Positions 14,212-24,600 of a stretch of DNA of 42,006 nucleotides are shown here, in pieces. Every line of letters begins with the position of its first letter. Within the stretch, counting starts at the first letter, position 1. The notes below the pieces were generated by a model. That model was given only the letters and a program-made list of their open reading frames with translations, did not search any database and was not told where the DNA came from. The translations under genes were made by a program, and so were the position numbers. Source of the DNA: a virus; the IMG/VR virus record IMGVR_UViG_3300008448_000198, positions 1-42,006 of that record; one strand, written 5' to 3'.

Positions 14212-14229
14212 ATTAGCTTTCTTGTACAA

Positions 14230-14679
14230 TTACGTTTTAATATTTAGTTCTTTCTCGCCAATTACCATAAACTTCCAGCCCTTAATTTCGCAATACTTCT
14301 GGGCTGCTTTCCACTTAGCTTCATTCACTCCCCATGTAAATACCTCGTTGATGTACGCTTTTGTTGGTTTCCTACCGCTCTTAAGAGGCGGTGGAGGTTT
14401 TTGTTGGCTTTGTGGCTTTACCTCAATCAAATAAGTTTCAACAAGATTGTCTTTTTTTACTTTAATAAGAAAGTCAACGAAGTATCTATGTATCCTGTTG
14501 TCTCTTGGTGATGTGTATGGAATGATCGTTTCCTCTGAAGACCACTCTATGATATTGGGGGTTGAGTCGCAATACATCATGAACTTGAGCTCATAGCTGG
14601 ATCTATAGATAATGTCGCTGACGTTTCCCTTGTATTTCTGTGGGTTGTTTGGTCTAAATCGACCCTTCATCGTTCTCAT
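14230..14679 (-). CDS. 4: Head completion protein gp4-like
   Basis: A 149-aa protein like T4 gp4, which finishes the filled head so it can bind the tail. Shared features are FRPNNPQKYKG near the N-terminus, IIYRSSYELKFMMYCD, WSSEETIIPYTSP, HRYFVDFLIK, and YLIEVKPQ. Read together, E, D and the E-x-K of the last motif resemble a nuclease-type (TnsA/endonuclease-like) core. A second in-frame ATG at 14670 (MKGRFRPNNP) matches the T4 N-terminus better than ATG 14679. A minus-strand AATAAATA element lies upstream at 14708-14715. Confidence 0.85.
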   Translation of the reverse strand: MRTMKGRFRPNNPQKYKGNVSDIIYRSSYELKFMMYCDSTPNIIEWSSEETIIPYTSPRDNRIHRYFVDFLIKVKKDNLVETYLIEVKPQSQQKPPPPLKSGRKPTKAYINEVFTWGVNEAKWKAAQKYCEIKGWKFMVIGEKELNIKT

Positions 14680-14707
14680 ATCACAATCTTTCTTTTGGGG
14701 TGCTCTT

Positions 14708-14715
14708 TATTTATT
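14708..14715 (-). promoter_or_regulatory. Late-promoter-like AATAAATA toward gp4
   Basis: Minus-strand AATAAATA, one mismatch from TATAAATA, about 30 bases upstream of gp4. It lies back-to-back with the plus-strand TATAAATA at 14719-14726, so the hub gene block and the baseplate operon diverge from here. Confidence 0.5.
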
Positions 14716-14718
14716 TGT

Positions 14719-14726
14719 TATAAATA
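14719..14726 (+). promoter_or_regulatory. T4-type late promoter (TATAAATA) of the baseplate operon
   Basis: Perfect consensus in the divergent region, about 33 bases before the gp48 start. A second partial element (TATAAATC) begins near 14735. It probably drives the coupled genes gp48 through the gp7-like gene. Confidence 0.85.
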
Positions 14727-14759
14727 CAAACGTATATAAATCCAAATGGAGTAACAAAT

Positions 14760-15863
14760 TTGGCTCTTGGCACCCTATCTTTGTTGAGCATTTTGGCAGA
14801 TCCTCTAAGAATTAGAGGATTAACTGAAGCCGCATCTGAAATCGAGAAACGCCAACAAACATCAGTTTCCAACAAACAAGAAATTGACAGACTAAGAAGA
14901 GCGAATGCAGAAGCGAATGGCGTTCCAGTCAGAGACCAAGACATACTGTTACCAAGAGATGCTGGGGTGGTCGGAGACACCGTGGGAACGTTAGCTTCAT
15001 ATCCTTCTGATTTGAGCAAGTTTTATATGCGAATGGACTTCAAGAAATATGAAAGACCATCGCCAAATGTTCCTGGAATTACCAAAACAGAATACTCTGT
15101 AGCCTTTCCTCTTCCAACAAATCTGGAAGAAAAGCATGATATTGATTATGAACCTTATGACGCTGATATCGTAGGAGCTGTTGTAAATTCTTTTAATGAA
15201 AAACAAGATTTGACAGTAGCAACTGCAATAAGACCATTGGCTGGTTTTATTCGAAAAGCTGTCCCACAAGGTCAATCCATTATCAATGTTGCCTCTCAAA
15301 AATTGGCAGCTGCGCTTAACCCCAACAAATCAATTGTATTCAACAGCGTAAAATTTAGATCATACTCATTTTCTTGGAACTTTGCGCCTAATAGTGAACA
15401 AGAATCAGAAACTTTGAGAAAAATTATCAGAAAAATCAAATCTTATTCTCTACCAACATACGCAAAGATTTCTGAAAACGGTAATAATGTAGATTACAAC
15501 CTATTTAATTATCCTTATATGGTAAAGGTAAAACTTTATCCTTGGGCATCGCCCCAAATTGTTAATTCTGTTGACCGTGAGATGTTCCAAACAAAACATT
15601 GTGTGATTGATTCAATCTCAATAAATTATTCACCTGAAAATAATCTTTCATTCTTTAACTCTGAAAGAAACTCTCCAACCTTTGTTTCATTAACACTTAA
15701 TCTTACTGAAATTGAGCTATTTACGGGTGAAGATTTCGGTAGAGAAGGTGATTTTATTGATTTGAATATTTTTGAAACTGATATCAATAAAGAGAATACT
15801 AATCAAGGCGTTGAGCAAACTAAAATAGACAGCATTAGCAATACAGCTACTAATACAGGCTAA
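14760..15863 (+). CDS. 48: Baseplate tail-tube cap gp48-like
   Basis: This 367-aa protein (T4 gp48 is about 364 aa) is expected to sit between the baseplate dome and the first tube ring. Characteristic parts are SLSLLSILADPLRIRG at the start, KFYMRMDFKKYERPSP, and the later FRSYSFSWNFAPNSEQESETLRKIIRKIK. The start codon is TTG; GGAG at 14747-14750 lies nine bases upstream, and no ATG fits. The next gene, gp53, begins three bases after its stop. No signal or membrane segment is present. Confidence 0.85.
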   Translation: MALGTLSLLSILADPLRIRGLTEAASEIEKRQQTSVSNKQEIDRLRRANAEANGVPVRDQDILLPRDAGVVGDTVGTLASYPSDLSKFYMRMDFKKYERPSPNVPGITKTEYSVAFPLPTNLEEKHDIDYEPYDADIVGAVVNSFNEKQDLTVATAIRPLAGFIRKAVPQGQSIINVASQKLAAALNPNKSIVFNSVKFRSYSFSWNFAPNSEQESETLRKIIRKIKSYSLPTYAKISENGNNVDYNLFNYPYMVKVKLYPWASPQIVNSVDREMFQTKHCVIDSISINYSPENNLSFFNSERNSPTFVSLTLNLTEIELFTGEDFGREGDFIDLNIFETDINKENTNQGVEQTKIDSISNTATNTG

Positions 15864-15866
15864 TAG

Positions 15867-16748
15867 ATGACAAAACAGTTTTTCGATAGGTTTCCAGTTA
15901 TTCAATACTCTAACAACAACGTTAGAAACATCTTCGCGAGAGTTGTTCTTGATGAGAAGACCAAAGAAACGCCAGAGAACTTTGTCCAGGTAATTCTTCC
16001 TGATCATATGTCACAGCGAGCAGACTTAATCGCCGATTCCTATTACGATTCGCCATATTTTGATTGGTTGTATTTTATTGGAAACGATATTATCGATCCT
16101 TATGATGTCTATCTAGATAACAATTCGTTCCATAATATGATCGTCACAAAATATGGTGATCTGACAATTTCCCAACAAAGGATTGCATTTTACATCAACA
16201 ACTGGAATAATTACCCCGATGATACACTGACAATAGAACAATACGAAGCTGCTTCCAAGAATGTAAAGAAATATTACACCGCACGAATCGATTATGCCAA
16301 CAGAATTCTAGGGTACGAGAGACACAAAAAAGATTGGAAAAAGACCACAAACAAGCTCAGAATATTGACAGTCGACTCAGTTGAGGATCTTGCTGTTGGA
16401 ACTCTAGTGTTTCAGTTTGTTTCGGGCAATCAGGTAGCTTCAGCTGAGATCGTTGATGTAAATGCAACAGATTCTAAGATCACCGTCAAGAATATCACTG
16501 GAGAGTTCGTAACCACAGGCGGAAACGTCATTAATAGATACGGTTCTTCTGATGCATATACAGCAACGGTCATTGAATTACCACACACCGAAGACAACAT
16601 CACAGCAGAAGAAAGTCGTTTCTGGAGTCCTCTGACGTATTTTGACTATGAGAGAGAATTGAATGAGATCAAGAGAAACGTAAAGATCCTCAGAACACAG
16701 GGCATTTCTTCAGTTTACTCTAATCTTGATAAACTTCTGGAACAATAA
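15867..16748 (+). CDS. 53: Baseplate wedge subunit gp53-like
   Basis: The 293-aa protein resembles T4 gp53, a wedge component that binds the hub. Typical is the N-terminal FFDRFPVIQYSNNNVRNIFARVVLDEKTKETPENF, followed by RADLIADSYYDSPYFDWLYFIGNDIIDPYDVYLDNNSFHNMIVTKYGD, which is a strong match. The middle (about 165-245) is a beta-rich segment of the LVFQF-SG-type common in phage tail proteins. The C-terminus resumes a helical family-like part, YFDYERELNEIKRNVKIL. The stop overlaps the next start (TAATG). Confidence 0.88.
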   Translation: MTKQFFDRFPVIQYSNNNVRNIFARVVLDEKTKETPENFVQVILPDHMSQRADLIADSYYDSPYFDWLYFIGNDIIDPYDVYLDNNSFHNMIVTKYGDLTISQQRIAFYINNWNNYPDDTLTIEQYEAASKNVKKYYTARIDYANRILGYERHKKDWKKTTNKLRILTVDSVEDLAVGTLVFQFVSGNQVASAEIVDVNATDSKITVKNITGEFVTTGGNVINRYGSSDAYTATVIELPHTEDNITAEESRFWSPLTYFDYERELNEIKRNVKILRTQGISSVYSNLDKLLEQ

Positions 16749-17995
16749 TGACCATCAAACCAATTCAGGTTAAGAATAAGGGTTCACTGCATATTGAGGT
16801 GTTCGAACTGATCTATGCAAATCAGAACAAACCACCAATAGACCTTATTCCGTTTACAACACAATTAAATATCTATGAGTCTATTTTTGAACCTTGTATA
16901 TCTGCTACAGCTGCTCTCGACGACTCAAGACCTCTAATTGATTATGATATTTTGGCAGGATCTAAAGTTAAAATCAAATATAAAACCTTTGAGGATATCG
17001 ACTATACTGAAATGAATTTTATCATAGACGGTGTCAGTTCAGCTATACCAGGAACAAGAACACAGATATACTTCATTACCATGTTCTCTGAGGAGTCTAA
17101 AAGGGCGGTTGGACTAAGAGTGGGTGAAATATACAATAAAACTTCCCCAGAAAACATGATAAATGACATTCTGAAGAACAAAATCAGAACAAACAAGAAA
17201 TTCTATTTCTCCAAGACAGGCGCTCTCGACACAATGAACTGTTCGAGCCTTTATCCATTTCAGGCTATTGACGCCATCAAGAAAAGATCGGTATCAAGAT
17301 CATATACCTCAAGCACATATATGTTCTTTGAGAATCAAGATGGATATAACTTCATAACACTAGAAGAAATTCTAGACAAGGCAGCAAAGAATCCAAACAT
17401 CACCAGTGGAGATATGGTATTCTATTATGATATTACAGAGCCAAACGACGTTACCAAAAGTTCCTGGAGAAAGATCGAAGTTCTAGAAAAATCAAAACTT
17501 CAATCTCTTATTGATACAATTCAGTTCGGTGGTTTTAAATCTAAGATTATTGCTTATGATATCAACACAGGCCAGCACTATGAATTCGTTTATGACGATG
17601 AGAAAAACGACTTCAAGATATCGGTAAGAAGCGTCAGCTATGAGAAATCTATTACACAGGCTGTTTATCAGAAAGGCGATGAGACAAACAACCTTATCGT
17701 TGCTCCGATAAATAGTGAAAACGATCTTCTTAGAATCAAGAAGGAATTGTTGGCCAGAGCTTACATGACCAAGCTTTCTTCCAACATCATCCGAATGGAG
17801 ATAAACGGAGACAGCAGAATAACTGTTGGAAACGCCGCCCAATTAAATATTCCAAAGATTAACGGCGGAACAGCATACGAGACTAACGAGATTTCCAGCG
17901 GAATATATTTGTTCGCTAAGATACGACACATCATCAGTCCATCTGATCTTTATTATAAGCAGTCGTGTGAGATGATCAAAGCAGGATTTTACTAA
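16748..17995 (+). CDS. 27: Baseplate hub protein gp27-like
   Basis: At 415 aa it is close to T4 gp27 (391 aa), the trimeric hub ring that holds the spike gp5. Family-like parts are SLHIEVFELIYANQNKPPIDLIPFTTQLNIYESIFEPCISATAALDDSRPLIDYDILAGSKVKIKY and ILKNKIRTNKKFYFSKTGALDTMNCSSLYPFQAIDAIKKRSVS. Its gene directly precedes the gp5-like gene and both neighbours share TAATG overlaps, so the hub parts are translated together. No lytic domain is visible. Confidence 0.8.
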   Translation: MTIKPIQVKNKGSLHIEVFELIYANQNKPPIDLIPFTTQLNIYESIFEPCISATAALDDSRPLIDYDILAGSKVKIKYKTFEDIDYTEMNFIIDGVSSAIPGTRTQIYFITMFSEESKRAVGLRVGEIYNKTSPENMINDILKNKIRTNKKFYFSKTGALDTMNCSSLYPFQAIDAIKKRSVSRSYTSSTYMFFENQDGYNFITLEEILDKAAKNPNITSGDMVFYYDITEPNDVTKSSWRKIEVLEKSKLQSLIDTIQFGGFKSKIIAYDINTGQHYEFVYDDEKNDFKISVRSVSYEKSITQAVYQKGDETNNLIVAPINSENDLLRIKKELLARAYMTKLSSNIIRMEINGDSRITVGNAAQLNIPKINGGTAYETNEISSGIYLFAKIRHIISPSDLYYKQSCEMIKAGFY

Positions 17996-18807
17996 TGTTG
18001 GTTGAAAACCTAATTGGATTTATTGGAACCGTCATTAACATTGATGGGGTTTACGAGAATTTCGGCAAAGTTCAGATTAAGATCACTGGGGATCAAGGAT
18101 TAGATCCTTTTCAAGACGATCTACTTTGGGCATCTATCATGGTTCCATCAACAAGCCCCGCTGAAAAGGGTATTGGCGTTACTCCAAACTGGTTAAATGT
18201 AAACACCACAGTATTTGGTGTGTTTCTTGATGGGTCATATAAAAACCTACCAATCATACTTGGGGCATTAAACCAGGATAAACCATCGGGCCAAGGAATA
18301 AGCAAGCTTGCCTCTGGAGACGACATTCCAAGAACTCTTACTGCTGAAGAAAGAAGAATTGGCATTGATCAAAAAAGAAATCCAAGTTATAATAACAATA
18401 AAGTCATCACAACTTCAGCCAAAGAAACGCCTGATGTCATCAATCATATCATTGAGTTAGACGATACTCCCAGTTCTGAGAGAATTCTTGTTAAACATAA
18501 ATCTGGAACATATGTAGAGATTGTGGATAACGGAGACGTTATCATAAAATCGACAAAGAACAGTTATGAAGTTGTTCTATCTGACAAACAAATTGACGTC
18601 TATGGAAACGCAACCATAAACTGTAAACAGAATGCAACCATCAAGGCCAAGAGCATTATACTTGATGGTGAAGTAACAGTTACTAAATCGGTTATTACTA
18701 AGGGTCCTGTAATTTCTAGTAGTGGCGCTGATGGAGTAATAGTTGATGTTTTGGGTAGAACGATTACCGTTAGAGGTGGATTTGTAGAAAGTATTATAGG
18801 TGGATAA
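17995..18807 (+). CDS. 5: Baseplate spike / hub gp5-like (no lysozyme domain)
   Basis: This 270-aa protein has the gp5 layout: an OB-fold N-terminus (FIGTVINIDGVYENFGKVQIKI, with LPIILGALNQD near residue 90) and a C-terminal beta-helix-like repeat region (SERILVKHKSGTYVEIVDNGDVIIKSTKNSYEVVL, then DVYGNATINCKQNATIKAKSIIL). In T4 gp5 a lysozyme domain lies between these parts (T4 gp5 is 575 aa); here it is missing and a short linker is found instead. The lysozyme-like activity of the tail may have moved to the 609-aa protein. Genes on both sides overlap by one base. Confidence 0.85.
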   Translation: MLVENLIGFIGTVINIDGVYENFGKVQIKITGDQGLDPFQDDLLWASIMVPSTSPAEKGIGVTPNWLNVNTTVFGVFLDGSYKNLPIILGALNQDKPSGQGISKLASGDDIPRTLTAEERRIGIDQKRNPSYNNNKVITTSAKETPDVINHIIELDDTPSSERILVKHKSGTYVEIVDNGDVIIKSTKNSYEVVLSDKQIDVYGNATINCKQNATIKAKSIILDGEVTVTKSVITKGPVISSSGADGVIVDVLGRTITVRGGFVESIIGG

Positions 18808-19397
18808 TGACAATTAATATAGAATCAATTAAAAGCATAGAAAATCGTATCAGAACTGCATCTGATTGCCAGTCAATACTTCTTGATATTGAAGTTGCCA
18901 TTAATAAGCAAATTAAATTATTAGAAGAAACCATAAAAACAAGTGATAATCTCAGCAATTTGTTTTCGCCATTAGCAACACTACCAACATCAATCGACGA
19001 TGTCATCAAGATGTTCAAAGATTCAATTTCTAAACAGGCATTAACACAGCTTCAGGGTTCTATTGATCAAGCAAAGCAGATAATTGAATATGCTGAGGCT
19101 CTTGGAGATCTAGTATCAGCTATTGAAGAAGCTTCGTCAAGATTACCCGAATGTTTCGCGCAGGCTCCGGAAGCTTTAACACAATCAATCAAACAGAAAA
19201 TTAATTATAAAGTCGATGATCTTATTGGTCCTGCTCTAGAAAAAGTAAAATCAGCTGCTGAACTTATCAACAATACTATTCCCAATTCAATCAATATAGA
19301 TACATCATCGGCAGAAGCTTTCTCAGAAAGTGTTCGAACATCTTCTATAAATAAAGAATACATCATATCTGAATACGATAGAATTTTCAAAAATTAA
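18807..19397 (+). CDS. Helical structural protein in baseplate operon, 196 aa
   Basis: The protein is almost entirely alpha-helical with regular heptads (for example LLDIEVAINKQIKLLEETIK and LTQLQGSIDQAKQIIEYAEALGDLVSAIEEASS), so it is likely a coiled-coil or helix-bundle baseplate part. It sits between gp5 and gp25 in the tail operon, where T4-like phages often keep a small hub-related protein such as gp28. Sequence similarity to gp28 is not evident to me. The start overlaps the gp5 stop, and nine bases separate it from gp25. Confidence 0.6.
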   Translation: MTINIESIKSIENRIRTASDCQSILLDIEVAINKQIKLLEETIKTSDNLSNLFSPLATLPTSIDDVIKMFKDSISKQALTQLQGSIDQAKQIIEYAEALGDLVSAIEEASSRLPECFAQAPEALTQSIKQKINYKVDDLIGPALEKVKSAAELINNTIPNSINIDTSSAEAFSESVRTSSINKEYIISEYDRIFKN

Positions 19398-19406
19398 GAG
19401 GGATAG

Positions 19407-19829
19407 ATGGCCGATAGATCAGATAAGACCACAAGGGTAAATCCTATCGGGCCGATTTATTCCGATTTTATGTCGAACTTTAATGCCCATCCAAATACTG
19501 GAAAACTTATTACAAAAACAGATGTTGAGGCTGTAAGAAGATCGCTGCGAAATCTAATCCTAACAAACAATGGCGAAAGATTCTATAAACCCAATCTAGG
19601 TTCTGGTATAAGAAATCTGCTGTTCGAACCTGCTACCGAAATGGTAAGAGATAAACTACACACAATAATCACAGATACGATTGAACAGTATGAAAAACGA
19701 ATTGTCCTTAGAAATATCGATGTCAGTGTCATTGATAGTGGAATGGCATACAATATCGACATATACTTTTCAGTGATAAGTAGTTCTGACTTGTTCAACG
19801 TTAATATTAAATTGGATCGCGTACGATAA
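19407..19829 (+). CDS. 25: Baseplate wedge subunit gp25-like
   Basis: The 140-aa protein shows the gp25/GpW-like wedge family pattern: YSDFMSNFNAHPNTGKLITKTDVEAVRRSLRNLILTNNGERFYKPNLGSGIRNLLFEP, then ILRDK-like helices and RNIDVSVIDSGMAYNIDIYF. gp25 connects the wedge to the sheath and is one of the most conserved contractile-tail parts. It is preceded by GAGGGATAG and overlaps the gp6 gene by one base. Confidence 0.92.
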   Translation: MADRSDKTTRVNPIGPIYSDFMSNFNAHPNTGKLITKTDVEAVRRSLRNLILTNNGERFYKPNLGSGIRNLLFEPATEMVRDKLHTIITDTIEQYEKRIVLRNIDVSVIDSGMAYNIDIYFSVISSSDLFNVNIKLDRVR

Positions 19830-21613
19830 TGGCAAACAACAGCATTTCACTTGTTTCGCTGGACTTTGATAGCTTTAAGCAAAGCCTTAAGACATATTTG
19901 GCATCGACCCCCGAGTTTAAAGATTATGACTTTGAGGCTAGCAATATCTCAGTTTTGCTGGACATTCTAGCTTATAACACATACAACAATTCGTTCTATC
20001 TTAATATGATAGCAAACGAGATGTTTCTTGATTCGGCGCAACTTAGAGATTCGGTTATCAGCCACGCAAAACAGCTGAACTATCTTCCCAGATCATACCG
20101 TTCTTCCAGTGCTGATCTTGAAATTACTATTAATTCTAGTGATTCTACGAAGAGAAACATCACCCTACTGAAAGGAACAGGATTTACCAGCAGAATCGGT
20201 TCTAACACTTATCTGTTCACCACCGATCAGAATATTGTATTAACATCAAGCAACAATACTTTCATTGGTGAAATCACCGTATATGAAGGTGATTATATCT
20301 CAGAGAAATATGTCTATTCCGATAGAATCGAAAACAGATATACAATCGAAAACAAGAACGTAGATATTGAGTCTCTCAAAGTTGTTGTGTTGGAAGACAA
20401 CGCATCGGTTGTTGATGAATATACAAGAGCAACATCACTGCTTGATCTTGATGACACAAGTAAGGTTTATTTCGTACAGGCGGGAATAAACGAGAAATAC
20501 GAAATTCTTTTTGGCGATGGCGTTTTAGGTAAAAAACCCAAAAACGATTCTGGGGTTATCATCGAATATAGATTATCTGGCGGAGTTGCTCCGAACGGAT
20601 GCAGAATATTTAGAATCGCAGAACCAATTGACGGGGAAGCTAACGTTTCCATCACCACCCTGTCTGTTTCTTCAGGTGGCGCCGAAAACGAGTCAATCGA
20701 GTCAATCAAATTCAATGCCCCAAGATCATTCTCGGCTCAGGAAAGAGCCGTGACAGCAGAAGATTATGAGAACCTTCTTAAACTTTATTATCCTGAAATT
20801 AATGCCGTGGCAGCTTACGGTGGCGAAGAAGCAAATCCCCCACAATATGGAAAAGTTTTCTTGTCAATTGATCTTAATGATGTTGATGGGCTTCCCAAAA
20901 TTAAAGAAGAACAATATAAACAATTCTTAAGATCCAGATCTACCGTATCAATGGAACCCGTTTTTGTCTCGCCAGACTACACATATCTTTATGTTAATTC
21001 TGCGATTAAGTATAATATCAACAGAACAGGGTTAAGCCCAGAAGATATGAGGACTTTGTTATTAGCTTCTATCATTAATTTCTCATCAACAAACCTTAAC
21101 AAATTTGGTAGAGTTTTTAGATATTCTAAATTTATTTCATCAATTGACTCTACCGACCAGTCAATTATCTCAAACCAAACTGATGTTGAGTTGGCCAAAT
21201 ACCTAACTCCCTCATTGAACATAACACAGAAAATATCAGTTGATTTTAAAACAGAACTGGCTGATGATTTGCCTATATCTGCTGTTGACCATCCAAATGG
21301 AGATAAACACACAATCACCAGCAGTACATTCACCTATAATGGTGTTCGGTGTAATATTGAAGATGATGGCAACGGGATACTTAGAATTATCACCACATCA
21401 TCTGGAAACCATAGATTAGTTACCAATATCGGAACTGTTGACTATGCTTCAGGTAAACTTGAAATTAAGTCATTTAGGATTTCTTCTTATGATGGAAACT
21501 ACCTAAAGATCTATGCAAGAACCAAAAACAAAGATATCGAGTCTTACAAAAACGTCATACTAAATATTCTTGAATCGGACGTTGACCTCAGTATTGAGCA
21601 AGTAAGAGAATAA
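19829..21613 (+). CDS. 6: Baseplate wedge subunit gp6-like
   Basis: This 594-aa protein resembles T4 gp6, which forms the inner wedge ring. The family signature is SLDFDSFKQSLKTYLASTPEFKDYDFEASNISVLLDILAYNTYNNSFYLNMIANEMFLDSAQLRDSVISHAKQLNYLPRS, followed by the AERAV-type region GAENESIESIKFNAPRSFSAQERAVTAEDYENLL typical of gpJ/gp6 wedge proteins. Length is near T4 gp6 (660 aa). TAATG overlaps join it to gp25 before and the gp7-like gene after. Confidence 0.92.
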   Translation: MANNSISLVSLDFDSFKQSLKTYLASTPEFKDYDFEASNISVLLDILAYNTYNNSFYLNMIANEMFLDSAQLRDSVISHAKQLNYLPRSYRSSSADLEITINSSDSTKRNITLLKGTGFTSRIGSNTYLFTTDQNIVLTSSNNTFIGEITVYEGDYISEKYVYSDRIENRYTIENKNVDIESLKVVVLEDNASVVDEYTRATSLLDLDDTSKVYFVQAGINEKYEILFGDGVLGKKPKNDSGVIIEYRLSGGVAPNGCRIFRIAEPIDGEANVSITTLSVSSGGAENESIESIKFNAPRSFSAQERAVTAEDYENLLKLYYPEINAVAAYGGEEANPPQYGKVFLSIDLNDVDGLPKIKEEQYKQFLRSRSTVSMEPVFVSPDYTYLYVNSAIKYNINRTGLSPEDMRTLLLASIINFSSTNLNKFGRVFRYSKFISSIDSTDQSIISNQTDVELAKYLTPSLNITQKISVDFKTELADDLPISAVDHPNGDKHTITSSTFTYNGVRCNIEDDGNGILRIITTSSGNHRLVTNIGTVDYASGKLEIKSFRISSYDGNYLKIYARTKNKDIESYKNVILNILESDVDLSIEQVRE

Positions 21614-24600
21614 TGAACAACTATAAAATCTCACAATATGTTGAAAATCAGTTCCCTGAATTCTACAGAGAAGAGGGACAGAATTTCATTGCATTCATGA
21701 AAGCATATTATGAGTGGCTCGAACTACCCGAAACCACGATGTATAAAACAAGACATCTATTAGAGTGGGCTGATGTTGATAAAACAATTGATCTGTTCAT
21801 TCTATATTTCAAAGAAAAGTATCTTAAGAACATCCAGTTTAATACTGAGTCTAACAAGAAACTTCTAATCAAGAACGCCACCGATCTATATCGCACAAAA
21901 GGCACAGAAAGATCTATCGACCTTTTCTTCAAGCTTGTTTATGGTGTTGATGCTGAAGTTCAATATCCCTCTGAGAGACTATTCAAGCTTTCAGATGGTG
22001 ACTGGGAGACGCCATATTACCTAGAGATAACATACAGCACCGAGAATATCAATTACATTGGAAAACAAATCATCGGATCCGTTTCTGGTGCTACTGCATT
22101 CGTAGAAAAATATATCAGAAGAAGAGCAGGTGTTGGATACGTAAACCTGATCTATATTTCTAACCTTGTTGGTGAATTTATTAAAGGTGAGGATATTGGA
22201 ACTGTTACTTCAGGTGTATCAAGATACACAACCAAGTCAGCAAGGGTTATTGGATCTATCAAGTCAGTAACAATTATTGACAGGGGAAATCAATTTGCTG
22301 TTGGTGATACCGTTTCCTTCACCGATTCTTCTCGTGGGGTTGGTGGGCTTGCCAGAGTCACATCAATTGGAGAAGACACAGGTATTGTCGACTTTATTCT
22401 TCTAGATGGCGGGTGGGGTTATTCACTAAACTCAGAGTCAATTGTTTCTGAGAAAGTACTGGTAGCAAACAATATTGTTGGTAACAACTTCGCATTGATG
22501 GATACAATTATCCAGCCGATGGTTCAGATAACCTTTTCAGGCTTAGCAAACCAGCTTCAAACGGGTGATGTTCTAAGAACATACAATGGCTCAAATAATA
22601 TTGCAAATGGAGTCGTTCTTTCAATTGACCAGGACGTTGGTTCTTCCAACGGAACAGCAGTCGTTTCTTATAGATCGGGTCCATTTACAACAGGAACATA
22701 TTATCTAAACTCAAATACGACAACATTTACTGTTTCGGCACTCGAAGATGTATCAATCAGCGGAAAGCTGATGAATTATCCCAGACATTATGATCTAACT
22801 GTATTAAACGGTTCAGAGTTTTTTCTTAACAATACAGTATATTCTAATAATGATGCATATGGTGTTGTCACCAACGTTGCGGGAAACACCATTTCTGTAA
22901 CAGCATTAAATGGTCAGTTTTCGAACGGAGCGAGTTTAGGAAACACAACCATCACTAACGTTTCAGCAAGACTTGGTATCTATGAAATCAATAAGTCTCT
23001 TAAAAAGTTAAATGTTTCTGAAGCAAACACCCCATCAAGTTATCTAACATCAAGATACATTTACCAGTACGGAACAACCACAAATACTATTTCCTCTGCT
23101 TCTACCCTTATTTCCTCGGTTGATGCAAATACTGCAAACGTAAGCGTATTTCAACTAAGAGGAAATTGGAATCCAAACGCCCCCATCGAAACTGTTGATA
23201 GAGCCTCTGATGGTGTTTTTACATATTCCCAGACCATCACAGGCGGCGATTTCGTAGAGTCTGCAAATGCATTTTGGGTTGCCAGCCTTTCTAATACTAC
23301 ATTTTCTGTTGAAAGAATTTCTGATGGTTCAGGAGCCTCATTCGCAGTTAGTGAAATAGGTGATACAGAATCAGTAATCGTCAACACTGACTTTCTTGCT
23401 GCAAACACAGGAAACAGAAGAAAGAATGCAGGATGGGCAAGGATAACCACCCTCAATCCTAATGCTTCTTCTACTGGGTTTAAATCTGGAGATATTGTAA
23501 CACAAACTCGTGGTTTAATTGACGGTATTAACGTTACATCGAATCTAAATCTTACAACAGGTGTGTGGACATGTACAACAACAAACAGATTTGTTAATGG
23601 TACTTTGGTTACATATCTCGTTTCTCCTGGAAATACCGAACTATCTGGATTGAGCAACGGCCAGTGGTATATGTGTAATGTCATTGATGCGTCATCAATG
23701 ACAATTTATATGCCCGAAAACGGATTAACTGTTAACAGCACAAATGTTCCGAACTTTGGTAATAATGCAGTAAACGAGAGCGGTCACAAATTGGTTGTAG
23801 AAATGTATGGAAGAGTTGCAAATTCTTCCGGAAACGTAATGACGATTGTCGATATATGGCCTGCTGCGCAAGCCCCTACTTCTGGTGGAGAAAGACCGTT
23901 TTCTGCAACATCTGCTGGGGTCATATCAAACGTAAGTTTAGCTTCCAATTCATTAATTCAGTCACAGATTGTATCTGCTACAAATTATACTTCAAATGAT
24001 AGCTTTGACGTCGTTCTTCCCATGAAAGATCTTTTGTTAAGAACAAGATCATTGGGGTTTAAGAAAAACCCTATTGGTTCTTTGTCTTTTATTATCAATG
24101 ACCTTCTAACATACGAGGTTGGTAATATTGGAACTGTTGCATCAATTTCAGCAGAAGATGGTGGTTCAGATTATAACATTGATCCTGAAGTGCTCATTAT
24201 AAACAAAAACATACAGGCTTTAAATTATCATGACTATTCGATAGATATTAGTAACACATCAACTTCATTTGCCGTTGGTGAAAAGGTTTCTCAAACACTA
24301 CCAAACACTTCAGTATATACGTATCAGGTTTCTTGGGGAGTTTTCGAAACTCTTCCTCAATCTTCTGGTAAATACGTATTTGTGGCTGGAGACGGTGGTG
24401 ACGTATCTAATACCGATGATTTCATCTACGCTGTTTCTGAAAGACAGATATTTAACGCTTCTTACGATCTTAAGCCAAGCGAAGGGTTTATCACATTAAC
24501 AACAAACGCAGTTGTTGGAGATCTGGTTCGTTATTTTACCGAAGGCTCAAACGCTGCTGTTCTTGCAAATAATACTGTCTGGAGAGTAAAATCAGTTAAC

